64,000 bases of DNA from Marisa cornuarietis (Eukaryota; Mollusca; Gastropoda; Architaenioglossa; Ampullariidae): positions 14,445,501-14,509,500 of the forward strand of contig SMMW01000617.1 of the NCBI GenBank assembly GCA_004794655.1, read 5' to 3'. Position numbers and translations under genes: made by a program. Shown piece by piece: positions 50,962-61,896 of the stretch. The notes under the pieces were generated by a model. The model searched no databases and had not been told where the DNA came from. It worked only from the letters and a program-made list of their open reading frames with translations. Every line of letters begins with the position of its first letter. Positions within the stretch are counted from its first letter, which is position 1.

Positions 50962-52187
50962 CAGCCGTGCCTCGGGTTACGAATTTGATTCATTCCATAA
51001 CGTAGCTCGTATCGTGAAAAACTCGTTTCTCGAAACTAATTTCCGTATTTAAAATAATGGAAATCTAATTAATCTGTTACACAGCCCAAAAATACCAATA
51101 TAAAAATCAATTAACACAATGATATTTTATATAGAATTTAAGTAATTAAGGGAGATGAGGAGGAGGAGAGGGGCTACTGTGAGGAGGAGAATCCCTCTCT
51201 GATTCAGGAGGTCTCTCTTCTTGGGAAGTTTATCCCCCACTGGGACCAGGATGTGGTTCAGGACTGTCTTTTAGGTAACTTTACCAAGAACCTATCTAAT
51301 GATACTTTCGTACTAGGATGTCCCGACATAGTACTGCCATTAAGTAAGTTCATGCATTGCTCAGACACTGCATTATTAAAATGATGTTTTTCTACAAAAT
51401 TGTACACCTTCTCCCACATTTTCAACACTTCTTTAATCTCACTGGAAGAGATGTTATCCTTCCATATCTCCTCCTCCACTGACAAAACCTCTTCTACCAC
51501 CCTTTTGCTGCTGCTCCTTATGAAGTTCTAGAAGTTGTGATCGATCATGCACTAGCTCATCCACATCAGTATGACCCACTTCCAGACCCAAAGTTTGTCC
51601 CAGAGAGACAATTTCATCGACTAGCTGCACTGTCAGGTCCACAGGTTCGGGGCAGAAACATTCAAAGTCTCAGTCAACGACACTTTCAGGCCACAGTTTT
51701 TACCATGCAGAATCCAGGGTCCTCACTGTGACTCCTCCCCAGGCCTTATCAGTAAGATTTATTGAAGTGATCCTTGCAGAATTCTCTCAGATTGTTGATG
51801 ACGAACAGACGTACAACATGGCGAGATCAGCCACACGTGGACCTCGCTCATGTTTTCCTGTGATCTTCAATATTATAGAAATTGTGTCCTTCTTCCTCTT
51901 AGCAGCGCTATCCTTAGCAACCATCTTCCTGGGCGACATCGTGGGTTACAGAATTTCTTCACGTAAATCACACAAAAAACTACAAAGCGCAAATGAACAC
52001 ACAAATGCTTCACTACGAGCGAACAACACTGAGAGCGAGATGTAGCGGCCGGAAGCACGTGGCGTAACCACAGCGTCGCTCGTAACTCGAGTGAATGCTC
52101 GAATACCGAGGCGAATTTTCCGAGAATTTTTTGCTCGTAACCTGAATTGCTCGTATGGCGAGACGCTCGTATCGTGTGGCACGACTG
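50962..52187 (-). mobile_element. Internally deleted pogo/Tigger-like transposon, 1.23 kb
   Basis: The left end is CAGCCGTGCCTCGGGTTACG. The right end, read on the other strand, is CAGTCGTGCCACACGATACG. Outer bases are conserved and the inner parts are diverged; both sides continue with repeated CTCGTAWC and ACTCGWR words. The left flank is TA (50960-50961), while the right flank is TT, a probable decayed duplication. The element encloses a defective transposase on the minus strand. Identification rests on both the ends and the protein. Confidence 0.8.
51258..51924 (-). pseudogene. Tigger/pogo transposase, catalytic core deleted
   Basis: From the ATG at 51924 on the minus strand the protein opens MVAKDSAAKRKKDTISIIL, then KHERGPRVADLAMLYVCSSS. 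This is the CENP-B/pogo-type helix-turn-helix that binds transposon ends. After about 60 codons it jumps directly to TLDSAW.KLWPESVVD and EPVDLTVQLVDEIVSLGQTL, a C-terminal region seen in Tigger transposases. The DDE catalytic domain of roughly 250 residues is missing. The tail ends HPSTKVSLDRFLVKLPKRQS with TGA at 51258-51260. Two in-frame stops in the KLWPE region, an early stop after CSSSTI and a frameshift near 51490 complete the inactivation. SLDRFL near the C-terminus is PIP-box-like, as known for Drosophila pogo. Confidence 0.82.
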
Positions 52188-54032
52188 TTTTTCGACACAG
52201 TTTTCACTGTCAGGGCAGAGAAGTGTTAAAAAAAAAGTAGTGGCTGTCTCCCTTTAATCGTTGAAAGACGTAAGTTCATGAATTTTAATGTTACTTGCCA
52301 TTCTTATCCCCCTTAGGTGCAGAATCTTCCTGAAGATCTGTCACTTCTGGGTTTGGGTAACTGGGATCTTCTTGAATATTCACTCGTTGTGGTCTTGAGT
52401 GAAAGATACCCTTCCAAAGATCTCTTATACTAAGGCAGCCGCCATTTCTCTTCATCAATTACCAGAAAAGTTGCAGTTATTGTATACATGGTTTTCAAAG
52501 ATGGTTAAAGACATGCTGTTATTAATTCTCTCATATCTCCGCCTGCCTTTAACTTCAATTTCACCACTTCATTACAACACGTGACACGCACACGACAGAA
52601 GTTTCCACCCCAGCTTCCTCCTTCCGGGAAGATAACGTCCACTAGGAGGGAGTAATTCCCCCCCTCCACCACCACCACCACCAAAAAAAAAAAAAAAAAA
52701 ATCGAGAAAACACGTTTCGGAGCCAAGCGGAAACCAAGGGAAATAACCGGACGCCTGTTGAAGTCTACAGAAGCTTGGTGCCAGGTTTTCTGGAAGCGAG
52801 AGTTAATAACAAAGAAAAAAGAGGAGAGAGAGAGAAGAAAAAAAAAACGCTGATCGTTTTGTCTGCAAGGAAATGCAGGTCCGTTAAGGGGAGGGAAGAG
52901 AGGCGTGCAAAGGGGAGGGGTTGATGTCAACAGACGTCCTGGCAGAAGCTGTACGTGAGTGGACTAAAGACCGGAGTTTTTGAGGAAAGATCCAGGAACA
53001 GTCTCTGCGGCATGCCTGGGCTGTTGCAACGGACAAGACCTCCCTTCCCCCAAACACCACAGGAAGAAGGAAAGAATATTGAAAACCTCGAAGTCGCAAA
53101 AAAAAAATTCAAATAAAATGAGTCTCTTGGCTTTAACATCTGATTATGCACGCACCAATATATCCTCTGCAAGCTCTCGTGCATGGGTGCAGACAGGCAG
53201 GCAGGCAGGCAGACAGACAGACAGACAGTCAGACAGATGCAACAAGAATAGGCAAGTAATATCTGTCATGAGCAAATACACAATCGTGTAAAGGGATGGA
53301 TATTATCCATGAATCATTTCATTGCCGCTGAGGACGAGGTATATCACGTGCCATGTCATACATCTACGACAGTAAAATAATATTTTAACCCCAGTTTAAG
53401 TAATCTGTTACTTGTTTAAGTAACATAATAGTTGTTTAAGTAATGTAATACTTCTTCCCTCTGCCCATCTTTCTATCAGGGAGAGAGGGTCCCTGTAAAC
53501 AACCCCATACTAGTATGTGTCTTGTAATATCATTCCTTTGTCTTCTGTTGTCTTTTGGCAATATTTTCCGTGCGATTCCAGACATTTATCCTGTGTCTGA
53601 CTCTGGAAAAGTGACAAGTCTTGCACTTCGTGAATGGAAGGAAAGAAAGAATAAAGAATGTAGTATAGAGGGGAAAATAAAAGAATGGGAAGGAAAATTT
53701 CATAGACTGCAAGGAAGGGAGAGGAGAAGTGAGTGAAACAAAGAGAGAGAAGGAGGGGGGTGCTAATAAAGAACAGACATTTGAAAGAAACAGATGGTGA
53801 CAACTTGCTCCAGTAAGGTCTGGTTCCAATCTCCAGAAACAACTAGGTCACGTGGTCGTCTGCAGGTGCGGACAGGAAGACGGTAGAGGGCGGCACCTTC
53901 GCACCGACCCGACCTCCGCTGTTGCTGCAGGGGCACAGACAGGGGCACAGGCAGACAATGATGCCAACCCTGGGCGAGGCCCCCTATGCACGTCCACACC
54001 TTTGGACACTTATGGAAGGAAGCTGTTCGCAA

Positions 54033-54064
<32 letters not shown>

Positions 54065-54262
54065 CTCGCTGCGGGTGGAGTTTAGAAGAAAGGGGTGTAA
54101 TTTTTCGTGGAATGGAGTTTTTGTTGGTCTTTTATCTACGTTCTTCCGCTGAAAAAATTCACGCTGCGATTCTGTCAAAGTGTCTGAAAGATTTTTTGAT
54201 TTTGTGACTGTCGTCTCACCTAATCGGAAATAACGATGAAATTGTACATGTAGTCAACATTC
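52188..54262. other. No confident gene
   Basis: A19 at 52682-52700 follows a (CCA)n run. (GGCA)n(GACA)n lies at 53190-53236. A triple repeat of RTAATRGTTGTTTAAGTAA-like words lies at 53395-53452. GT at 54033-54062 passes into GCGCGC. No exon is recognised. Confidence 0.45.

Positions 54263-54327
<65 letters not shown>
54263..54327. repeat. (CA)32 microsatellite
   Basis: A pure array. A second (CA)16 lies at 54503-54534. Confidence 0.96.
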
Positions 54328-54332
<5 letters not shown>

Positions 54333-54494
54333 TTAAACGATAATTAAAAGATATGAGGAGTCTTAGAATTCAGGGGAAAAAAGATTTTTATTCTGCTGAA
54401 CAATTAAGTGGCAAAACCTAAAATAGCTCCCTGGTGGTATTTGCAAGAAAAAAGAAAAAGAAATGTCAGAGGCTCGACTTTGATAGCCTCCCTG

Positions 54495-54536
<42 letters not shown>

Positions 54537-54925
54537 GCACACGCACCACTATCAGTCTCTCCAAACATCTGTCTTCTGACACATCCATCATCTCTGGCTG
54601 ACCCCACCCCCTCTCGTTCCAATACCTATAGCTACCTCTGCAACACATTCCTTTGCTGAAGCTCAGAGCGTAGATCACGGAGGGAGCCAGGGAGGGAGGG
54701 AGGGTGAGAGCCGAATTTGTGAGGAGTTAGTTCCCCTCCCGTGACTTGACGCTTCTGTGATTTTTTTTCTTTTTGTTCCTCTGGCTTCTGTCGGCGTGTG
54801 CGGTCGGGTTTCCCGGCTCCCGGCCATCTTTTCTCTTGTCTATTTCCAGATGCTGCACACGGGGGCCTTGAAATTGGATTCCGTTTGGCACGCGCATCCT
54901 TGGTAGACGGCTGAGTGGGTAAAGG
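54328..54925. other. No gene seen
   Basis: (GGGA)n short run at 54680-54703. Nothing else is recognised apart from the (CA)16 noted above. Confidence 0.5.
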
Positions 54926-55121
54926 AGGTGTGTATGTGTGTGTGGCGTGCTTTATGTGTACATATGTGTGTCCGCATGGCATTTTTATGTCTGTGTGTGT
55001 GCGTGTGTGTGTGTGCGTGAAAAATATTTAATTTGTGTGTGCGTGCTGCATGTGTAAGTATGTGTGTGCCTGCGTATGTGTTTGTGTGCGTGTATGTATG
55101 TGTGTGTGTGTGTGTGTGTCT
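54926..55121. repeat. Degenerate GT-rich tract
   Basis: Interrupted (GT)n with TATG and TGCG words. Spurious long frames open across it on the minus strand. Confidence 0.92.
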
Positions 55122-55540
55122 CAAAAGCTAGCTCAGCAGACGACGAGCGGACATAGCTACTGTCATGAAACCAGCGAAGCTTTGTTCTCTCTAGTACTGG
55201 TGCTCTGATCGTACTCCAAACTTTAAAAAATATTTTCCCCAACGAGAATAAATCCTTTACGCATCAATGTGTTGGAGTTACCCCCCTCCCCCGTTCTCCG
55301 ATCAGCATATATATATATATATATATAAAATATTACTTATCCTTGTCTGCCTATCTCATCCAAGATCAACTAACGGATTCTGATATTACATCAAATTCAT
55401 CATGGAGAATGCCAGGGCGAGATGGACTTAGTCAGGTACGCCCTATCAGGTTTTATAACTATGTGTTGTGCCAAACAACTAAAAGAGTGTTGAGCAATCT
55501 TTCACGCCGTCACTTGTTTTCTTTTTTTCGATCATACGCG

Positions 55541-55571
<31 letters not shown>

Positions 55572-57176
55572 AAACAAACGCATACACGGGCACACACATT
55601 TCGCATACACGCGCATATATGTATACACACAAACTTTGTAGAAATGTAAGCAAGTAATTTTAGTAACGCGAGGCAGCGCACCCTTAGACACGCTGAGCCT
55701 CTTCCTCCGTCACCATCCCAGCAACGAGAGGTTTTGATCCCAGGTCGTGCAGGCCGTCTCTTCACCTCTGTCTTACCTCGGCTTCCAAGGATAACTCTTC
55801 TTTCCCCGTCTCATTTTTCTCTCCCTTGGCCGCTCAGTGATCTGCCGGTCACTGTACCATCAAATCAGTAAAGTGCACGCGCGTGCGTGTATATATATAT
55901 ATGTGTGTGTGTGTGAGGTTGAAGGAGGCGTACAGGTTACGCGCAAGTATGGAATGCGCGAGTGTAAAGGAACGGGGTGGGTGAGATTGAGGTTAGGGGG
56001 AACCAAAAAGAGGAGGAACATGGGAAGGTTTGGGATACAGGCGCAAGAAAGTAGTTCCGTCTGGTTGTCCTGATGCTGACCTCTGCCCTCACGTCGCCCT
56101 TCTCTCTTTTTGTCCTTCCGTCGATGGCCTGCTTGCGCACGCTTAGCATAATGTATGTGCACTTCCGACAGGCTGTGGATTCCATAACAGGAGAGGGATC
56201 TTCTCTTATACAAGCGTGGATGTGCAGGAGACAGGAAATGACAGATATGTGATATGTGTGATTGTTCAGTTTGTTCTTGATACTTGCATCTAATACTCCA
56301 ATAGTGGATTACATGTAATAGCGGGGAAAGTGTGAAAGATGAAAGTTTTTTTTAAATACTTGAGATACTACAATTGTCTATAGCGGCCCCCCCCCACTCC
56401 AGTGGGATTGTACTGTATTTGTAATTTTTACTTTATTCTTTATGCTCCTATGGGGTGGTCACATGAAATGTATTATGTGTGTCTGGTTATGTAAACAATT
56501 GCTTATGTAAACATTTACAGGTGTATATGTGTCTGAATAGATATATTGTGTCGTACGGGTATTTTGTGTATGGGTGTGTGGGTGTGTGCATACGCGTGTG
56601 TGCCTGCAAGTGTGAGTGAAAGTAAAAGTGTGTGTGTGTGTGAGTTCGTGCCTTTATTCGTTCTCGAGGGTAAAGACCAGTATCTATTCTCTCCCGTTCT
56701 GGAGTGTATCGCCTGCAGCGGATGGTTCTTGGGGAATGTCTCGAGAAAGCTGTCATCTTCTTCCCCCTCCATAAACCTCCCGCTCCCCACTCCCGACCAA
56801 TTACTTTTCCACCAGGCGCCTCTGAAATCGTCATCTAGTCGCTTCTTTGAAGATCGTACTCGGAACAGTACACGAACCGCCTGCTCAGCCAGCCACCCAT
56901 CTCCCCTCTAGAGAGAGTGGAAGGTACAAACACGGCAAAAAATGTGTGTGTGTGTGTGTGTGGAGGGGTCTGGAACAGATACGCACGGTAGACTTTTATA
57001 GAAGATGGATATAAACCATGAAACTTGGTTGCTGCTATTATAATCAATCCTTCGATTTTCTTTTTCTCCTCCACCGGGCAGTGAAGACTTTTTTTTTTTT
57101 TTTTACAGGCACTCGTATGTGGTACCCTGTATACAGTCGTTTAAAACATTTATTTTCTAAATTTAAATTTACTTCA
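55122..57176. other. No confident gene; microsatellites
   Basis: (TA)n at 55305-55327, (CG)n(CA)n at 55537-55573 (Z-DNA-prone), (TA)n(TG)n at 55890-55914, C-run at 56389-56396, GT runs at 56629-56642 and 56943-56962, and T16 at 57089-57104. Candidate frames near 56640-56900 are not supported. Confidence 0.5.
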
Positions 57177-57300
57177 ATAATAATAATAATAATAATAATA
57201 ATAATTTTATAGCTCATATTCACACTCAAAGAGAGCATGGTCTTAGCGCTTAAACGGGATGAAACATGGACTAAATGGAAAGAACACGAGGGACGGAAGA
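57177..57300 (-). mobile_element. LINE 3' UTR relic with (ATT)n tail, minus strand
   Basis: A (TAA)10 array at 57177-57206 abuts TTTTATAGCTCATATTCACAC, then AGAGCATGGTCTTAGCGCTT. The last part is homologous to 46070-46115. The arrangement, read on the minus strand, is GCGCTAAGACC...GAGCTATAAAATTATT, a typical L2/CR1-like 3' end. Confidence 0.5.
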
Positions 57301-57618
57301 ATAATAAACAACAGTACTGACGACCAACAGAAAACTTCATCGGTTTTAATTTTGAAAAACTGATGCTGTACTGACTCAGGACATGGCGGAAATGTCCGGT
57401 GGCCATCTCGCGTCTGCGCAGTGTAAATCTGGAATGGTTTTTTTTTTTGGGGGGGGGGGGTCAGAATGTTGGCAACACCCCCTTTCAGCCTGCCGACTCT
57501 CGATTGTACGAGTTGCTTCCCTTTAACCGCTGAACTGGCAACGTGCTGCCGCCTGCATTCCTCCCTCTGTCTCTGGGGGCCGTCTGTCTGCAATGCTCCA
57601 TACGTCAGTGTTAATATG

Positions 57619-57673
<55 letters not shown>

Positions 57674-59164
57674 GAGAATAACAGACATCTCTAACAAGAT
57701 ACAGTCATTTTTGATACTCAGTCTGCGGGGTCAACACTCCAGTCATCAACTGTTCAACTTTTCCGGTCAGCAGCTGGCCGCACTATCTATCAATCGCTGA
57801 TAAGCATTTGGAAAAAAAACCGCAGTCGGGCCAACAGTCAGACGTTATCAGCGAAAACCTTTTGTGCCAACAGGTATTGTGCACTTGACCTTTTGTTTTG
57901 TGATCGATTGATATTAATATCGAATTTTGTTTTCTCCATTTTGGGTCGGCCATTAAGCAGTTGAATCAAAAAAGTGCTTGGACTCCATACGTTTGTTTTC
58001 ATTGACTCACCGATCTAGCTGATTTGATAAAATTATATTACAAAAGTGTTGATTTTAATTGCTTTTTTTCGCCCAGCTTTCTTTTATTTTCCCCATTCTT
58101 TTAATCAAAGCTTTGTTCATTATCTTCCCACTATCTTTTTTCTATAAAGAGGAATAACAGTAGTGTCAATACAGGTAAGAGCAATAATAAAAACAATGGT
58201 ATGGATTTAGTCTGAATATAAGAATTACACACCTGCGCACACACACACACGCGCATAATGATGCCAACTTGCGCAAATACACACCTACACAGTCTCATAT
58301 GGAGACACGCAGTCACGCACACACGCAACACGTGTCCACACACAGACTTTGACGCCCGCTTACTCAAATACACACCTACACACATCCATCTGTCCTGACC
58401 ATGCTCACCTGGGCCTAGATTTTTAATTTCCACGTACGTGTAGCCTCCGTCCAATCGTGTCTCACCTGTGCGCACTCCATTTACCTGATCATGCCATCTG
58501 CTGTCCTTAACCTCGAAATAACGGGCTGGATTCTATAATTGGAAGTACTTGCCCACGTGTGAGTGGATATTTCCAGCTGAATTGTCCAATATGGAGAACA
58601 GGGTGGGGGAAAGGGTCTGCTAAACACTATACGCAACTAAACTGGACCAGCAAATAGAAGACAGAAGGGCCGTGAGCTATTGCATGGCGGGAAGAGAAGG
58701 GGGCTAGAGAAAAGAGATGGAGAAAATTCAGGAGACGGGGGGAAAGAAAGAAAGAAAGAAAAGAAAAAAGCTTTGAAAATACAAAATGTGATTAAAGGAG
58801 AAAGATGAGCAATACGTTGCTGTTGATGATGACGATGATGATGGTATCATGATAACAGATGATAAACGGGGGTTTCAAAAATAGCCTCGAATATCCATTT
58901 CTACACACACACAAGAAAAAAAAAACTTTCTCTCCTTATCCGCATGCAAGGTAACTAATTACCATGTATAAATATCCTCATACGACTTGTGGTTGACCCA
59001 CTCCTCAAGAGCGTCTCAGCATCATTCATGCTCACGAACAAGTACTCCATTTTTATGGCTGTTCACGTGTAGCCTGCAAACAAAACTGACAACGAAACGT
59101 GTGTGTGTGTGTGTGGGGGGGGGGGGTTGGGAGGAAAGGGGGCTGAAAGAAGAGGGTGACTGGT
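57301..59164. other. No gene seen
   Basis: T11 followed by G12 at 57438-57460, (GT)26 at 57619-57670, CAC-rich patch 58230-58385, (GAAA)n at 58744-58765, GAT-rich words at 58826-58845, and GT followed by G12 at 59099-59127. Confidence 0.5.
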
Positions 59165-59322
59165 GTTTTACGCCCAGCCAGCAACTAAGGGTACATCACA
59201 GAAAAGCAGCCAGCCCTGAAAGAACAGCGTGCCCGAGATGAGATGTGAACCGAGGACACCCAATCCTCACTGTATTGGTGACAGGGGTTACCCGTTGCGC
59301 CACCAAACCACCCAACGAAAAA
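59165..59322 (-). mobile_element. tRNA-derived SINE, minus strand
   Basis: On the minus strand the head reads GGTGGCGCAACGGGTAACCC (A box), then about 30 bases later TCCTCGGTTCACATCTC (B-box-like). The body continues GGCTGGCTGCTTTTCTG and ends TTGCTGGCTGGGCGTAAAAC. The end motif resembles conserved 3' tails of invertebrate SINEs. It is not an intact tRNA gene. Confidence 0.68.
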
Positions 59323-60260
59323 GCCCGTAAAACACTGCAGGTAATAACAAAATTGACCTAATAAGGCGACACCACGCTGTCCACATTACCTTTAACCTTG
59401 TCTCCTTCTCCTTTTCGTGCTATCTCCTTCTCTTTTATTTAAAACAATACTGCTCTCGCTCAACCTTTCTCGTGTTTAGGTGGACAATAAATCATTGTGT
59501 GGTTTCTTTGAACGTTGCAGATCATAGAGGTTTCAAAGGCGGTTGTAGGGAAACGGAACATGTTTTATATGACAGTGTCATGCGACGGTAGTTGGGATCA
59601 GAGGTACCTTTTATTGCCGCCCCCGCCCCCGCCCCCGCCTCCAGATATGACTCCAAGCCAAAGTTGAGTGTGTCGGGGGGGGGGGAGAATCTTCCAGTGG
59701 TAGTTATGGATCGAACGATGCTTAGAAGCTCTTGCGAGTCTGTCTCGAGAGAAACTCCGGTTCCTCCCTGTCCACAAAGCATAATAGCAGTAAGACAGAC
59801 TCGGAAGAGCCTCGAACTGACACCTTTCTGCTGTGCAATCGACCGGCCTCAGCATGAAAAGACAGACAGACAGACAGAAGTGGCAAAGAGCCAGAATGGA
59901 GAAGTGAGAGGATGGAGGCAACAGGACGGAGAAGCAATCAATAAAGGAGGTTACAGCGTAAAGTGCACCACGGCACTAATTAGATGCTTGCACTTTTGCA
60001 GCTGCCAAGTGTCGATCGGCCAGGGGTTTTGATGTACCTGCAAGGATGGCCAAGTCTTCAGTGTTGCTCGACATTTTACCCGTGGAGAGTTGCCTTGTAA
60101 TAGCGTGTCCCGAGCATGGCGCACCTGTCGCCAGGTAAGTGGAGGAGTTTGATTGACTGGATAATCTCCTTTTAATAGGGTTCTTCAATAGTGGGACACA
60201 TAGCAGACGATGAATTACTCAACTTAAGCCACGACCCTGCGACTTCTTCGCCCAGAGTTC
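59323..60260. other. No confident gene
   Basis: (CCCCCG)n-like words lie at 59618-59640 and a G-run at 59675-59684. A 441-base frame at 59592-60032 crosses these runs and has no domain. A (GACA)n patch lies at 59862-59878. Confidence 0.45.
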
Positions 60261-60274
60261 TCGCTACCTCTTGA

Positions 60275-60424
60275 CATGATGATGATGATGACGACGACGT
60301 CAACGACAAGAACAGCTGCGATGATGATTAGGATGATTCCTTGCCGTTCACGTTCAACCACTCAGCAACAGAATCGACGACGACCACGACGACGATGATG
60401 ATGGTGATGATGATGATGATGATT
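60275..60424. repeat. GAT/GAC trinucleotide-rich tract
   Basis: Interrupted (GATGAC)n, densest at 60375-60424. It abuts the LINE 3' end and probably grew from its ATC tail. Confidence 0.85.
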
Positions 60425-60930
60425 TTAAAGCGCATTTCCCCGTGTGGGCGTGAGCTTACTGTGTTGTACACGAAAAATATAAAGCGGCCGGTCAATCATA
60501 GAAGAAACATATACACGTCAGAGAATGGAGGACGCTATGGCACACATGAACCATGTTCACGGAAGAAGTGGAAGAACTGTGGAGTGAACGGACTAGCAAA
60601 CTAGATTATGCAAGATATTTCTTAACGAGATGGGTTTGGACCCCGGATTTGAAAACTTCAAACTTAGACACGGTTCGAAGAATTAAGGGATGAGAATTCC
60701 GAACAACGGGGCCTGAGAATAAGAAGCAGCGTCTGACGCGCGGCACAGAGAGGAGGGCAACACAACTTACACTAGCAGACAGGAGACCGACTCGGGTGGT
60801 AAGGGGTCAGACAGGTATGCTGTGGGTCAAGGCCGTGAAGACAACGGTAACACAGTGTGATGATCTTGAAATCAGTGCAAACCCAGACTGGCAGCCAGCG
60901 CAGCTCGCGAAGGAAGGGTGAACTTTTTTT
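60425..60930 (-). mobile_element. LINE 3' end (L2-like), minus strand
   Basis: On the minus strand the frame reads SPFLRELRWLPVWVCTDFKI, ITLCYRCLHGL and LTPYHPSRS. After frameshifts it continues LLSVPRVRR, SGPVVRNSHPL and TVSKFEVFKSGVQTHL with KKYLA. These are the familiar C-terminal blocks of L2-type reverse transcriptase (HWLPV..RI.FKI, TPY.PSR.LRSS, FK..LKTHL). The 3' UTR ends CGGGGAAATGCGCTTTAAAA before the ATC-type tail. 5' truncated near 60930 and inactive. Confidence 0.82.
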
Positions 60931-61397
60931 TTTTACAATATTATTAATAAACCAACTTGTAGGGTGGTACAAAACACACTTACCATTAAAAATTCAGTCA
61001 CATAGTAGAATCTTCAGAAGTTTTATAATATTCTTGGAGCAAGATGCAGGATGGCACACAGCGTCAAAAATCAAAAAATCTTCTGAAAAAAGGGCCAGTG
61101 AGATCGGGGAATATTAATCAGTTACATCAATTCAAACAGCAGAAGGTGATCACCAATAAAGTTAATTCACTGTGACTAAAGATCCCTGATACGGCAAAAA
61201 AAACAAAACAAACAACAAACAAACTTGTTTACAGTCTTCGGCCCCCCTCCCGACACCTCCTTCAGCATCTCATTATCGTCTTCTATATCTGTATCAAAAA
61301 AGTTGTCGAGCTAGACAAAAATCATAATAAAAAACAATCTAAGAAAAATGACGCCTGCAGCAAATCTGTTGAGCTGCTGATGTCGTCTGTTCCGTTC
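60931..61397. other. No gene seen
   Basis: AT-rich sequence with CAAA words near 61200-61225. It forms the intron-like upstream of the next candidate exon. Confidence 0.5.
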
Positions 61398-61399
61398 AG

Positions 61400-61666
61400 G
61401 GACGTGGCGGCAGGTGGAGCGGAGGTTCGCAGCATCCTGCGACAGCAGCTGCACGGAACTTTGGTTGAGCTGCGCGTCGTACACCCGCCTGCCCTTCCCT
61501 TACCCCCCACCCCCGCCCCACTCTACATCTCCCCCCTCCCTCCCTCCATGGCCACTGGTGTGTCCACTTCTCCACTCCCTCCCTCAACCCCATTCCCCAC
61601 TCCAGTCCTTGGCCAGATTACAGAAGCGGATATCGTGGGAAGGGAGCAAATTGAGGGCCCATCGCG
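61400..61666 (+). CDS. Candidate internal exon, proline-rich protein (partial)
   Basis: Acceptor CTGTTCCGTTCAG (AG at 61398-61399) and a strong donor CG|GTAGGTGA (GT at 61667-61668) bracket 267 bases open in one frame. The exon is GC-rich against AT-rich flanks. It begins DVAAGGAEVRSILRQQLHG with TLVELRVVHPPALPL, then a long Pro/Ser/Thr-rich segment ending TEADIVGREQIEGPS. The amphipathic start could be a short helix and the rest a disordered linker. The family is not recognised. Low complexity in the middle lowers confidence, since C-rich DNA also opens frames by chance. Confidence 0.35.
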
Positions 61667-61851
61667 GTAGGTGACGAAATAAAACTCGCAGGTGGTTAAT
61701 AATATGATAACGCCATAACAACGTTACTCACACCCGCGCACGTGTAGACGTCAGCGCACGGTTGTATGAACATGGCGAGAAACCAGATCACTTTACTCGC
61801 ACCCCTCCTCCCACAACACCTCTCTAATCTATTTTTCTTCTTCAGCCTTAC

Positions 61852-61896
<45 letters not shown>

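Noticed and set aside
59592..60032. 146-codon open frame
   Set aside because: It crosses C- and G-runs, has no domain and has a competing frame on the other strand.
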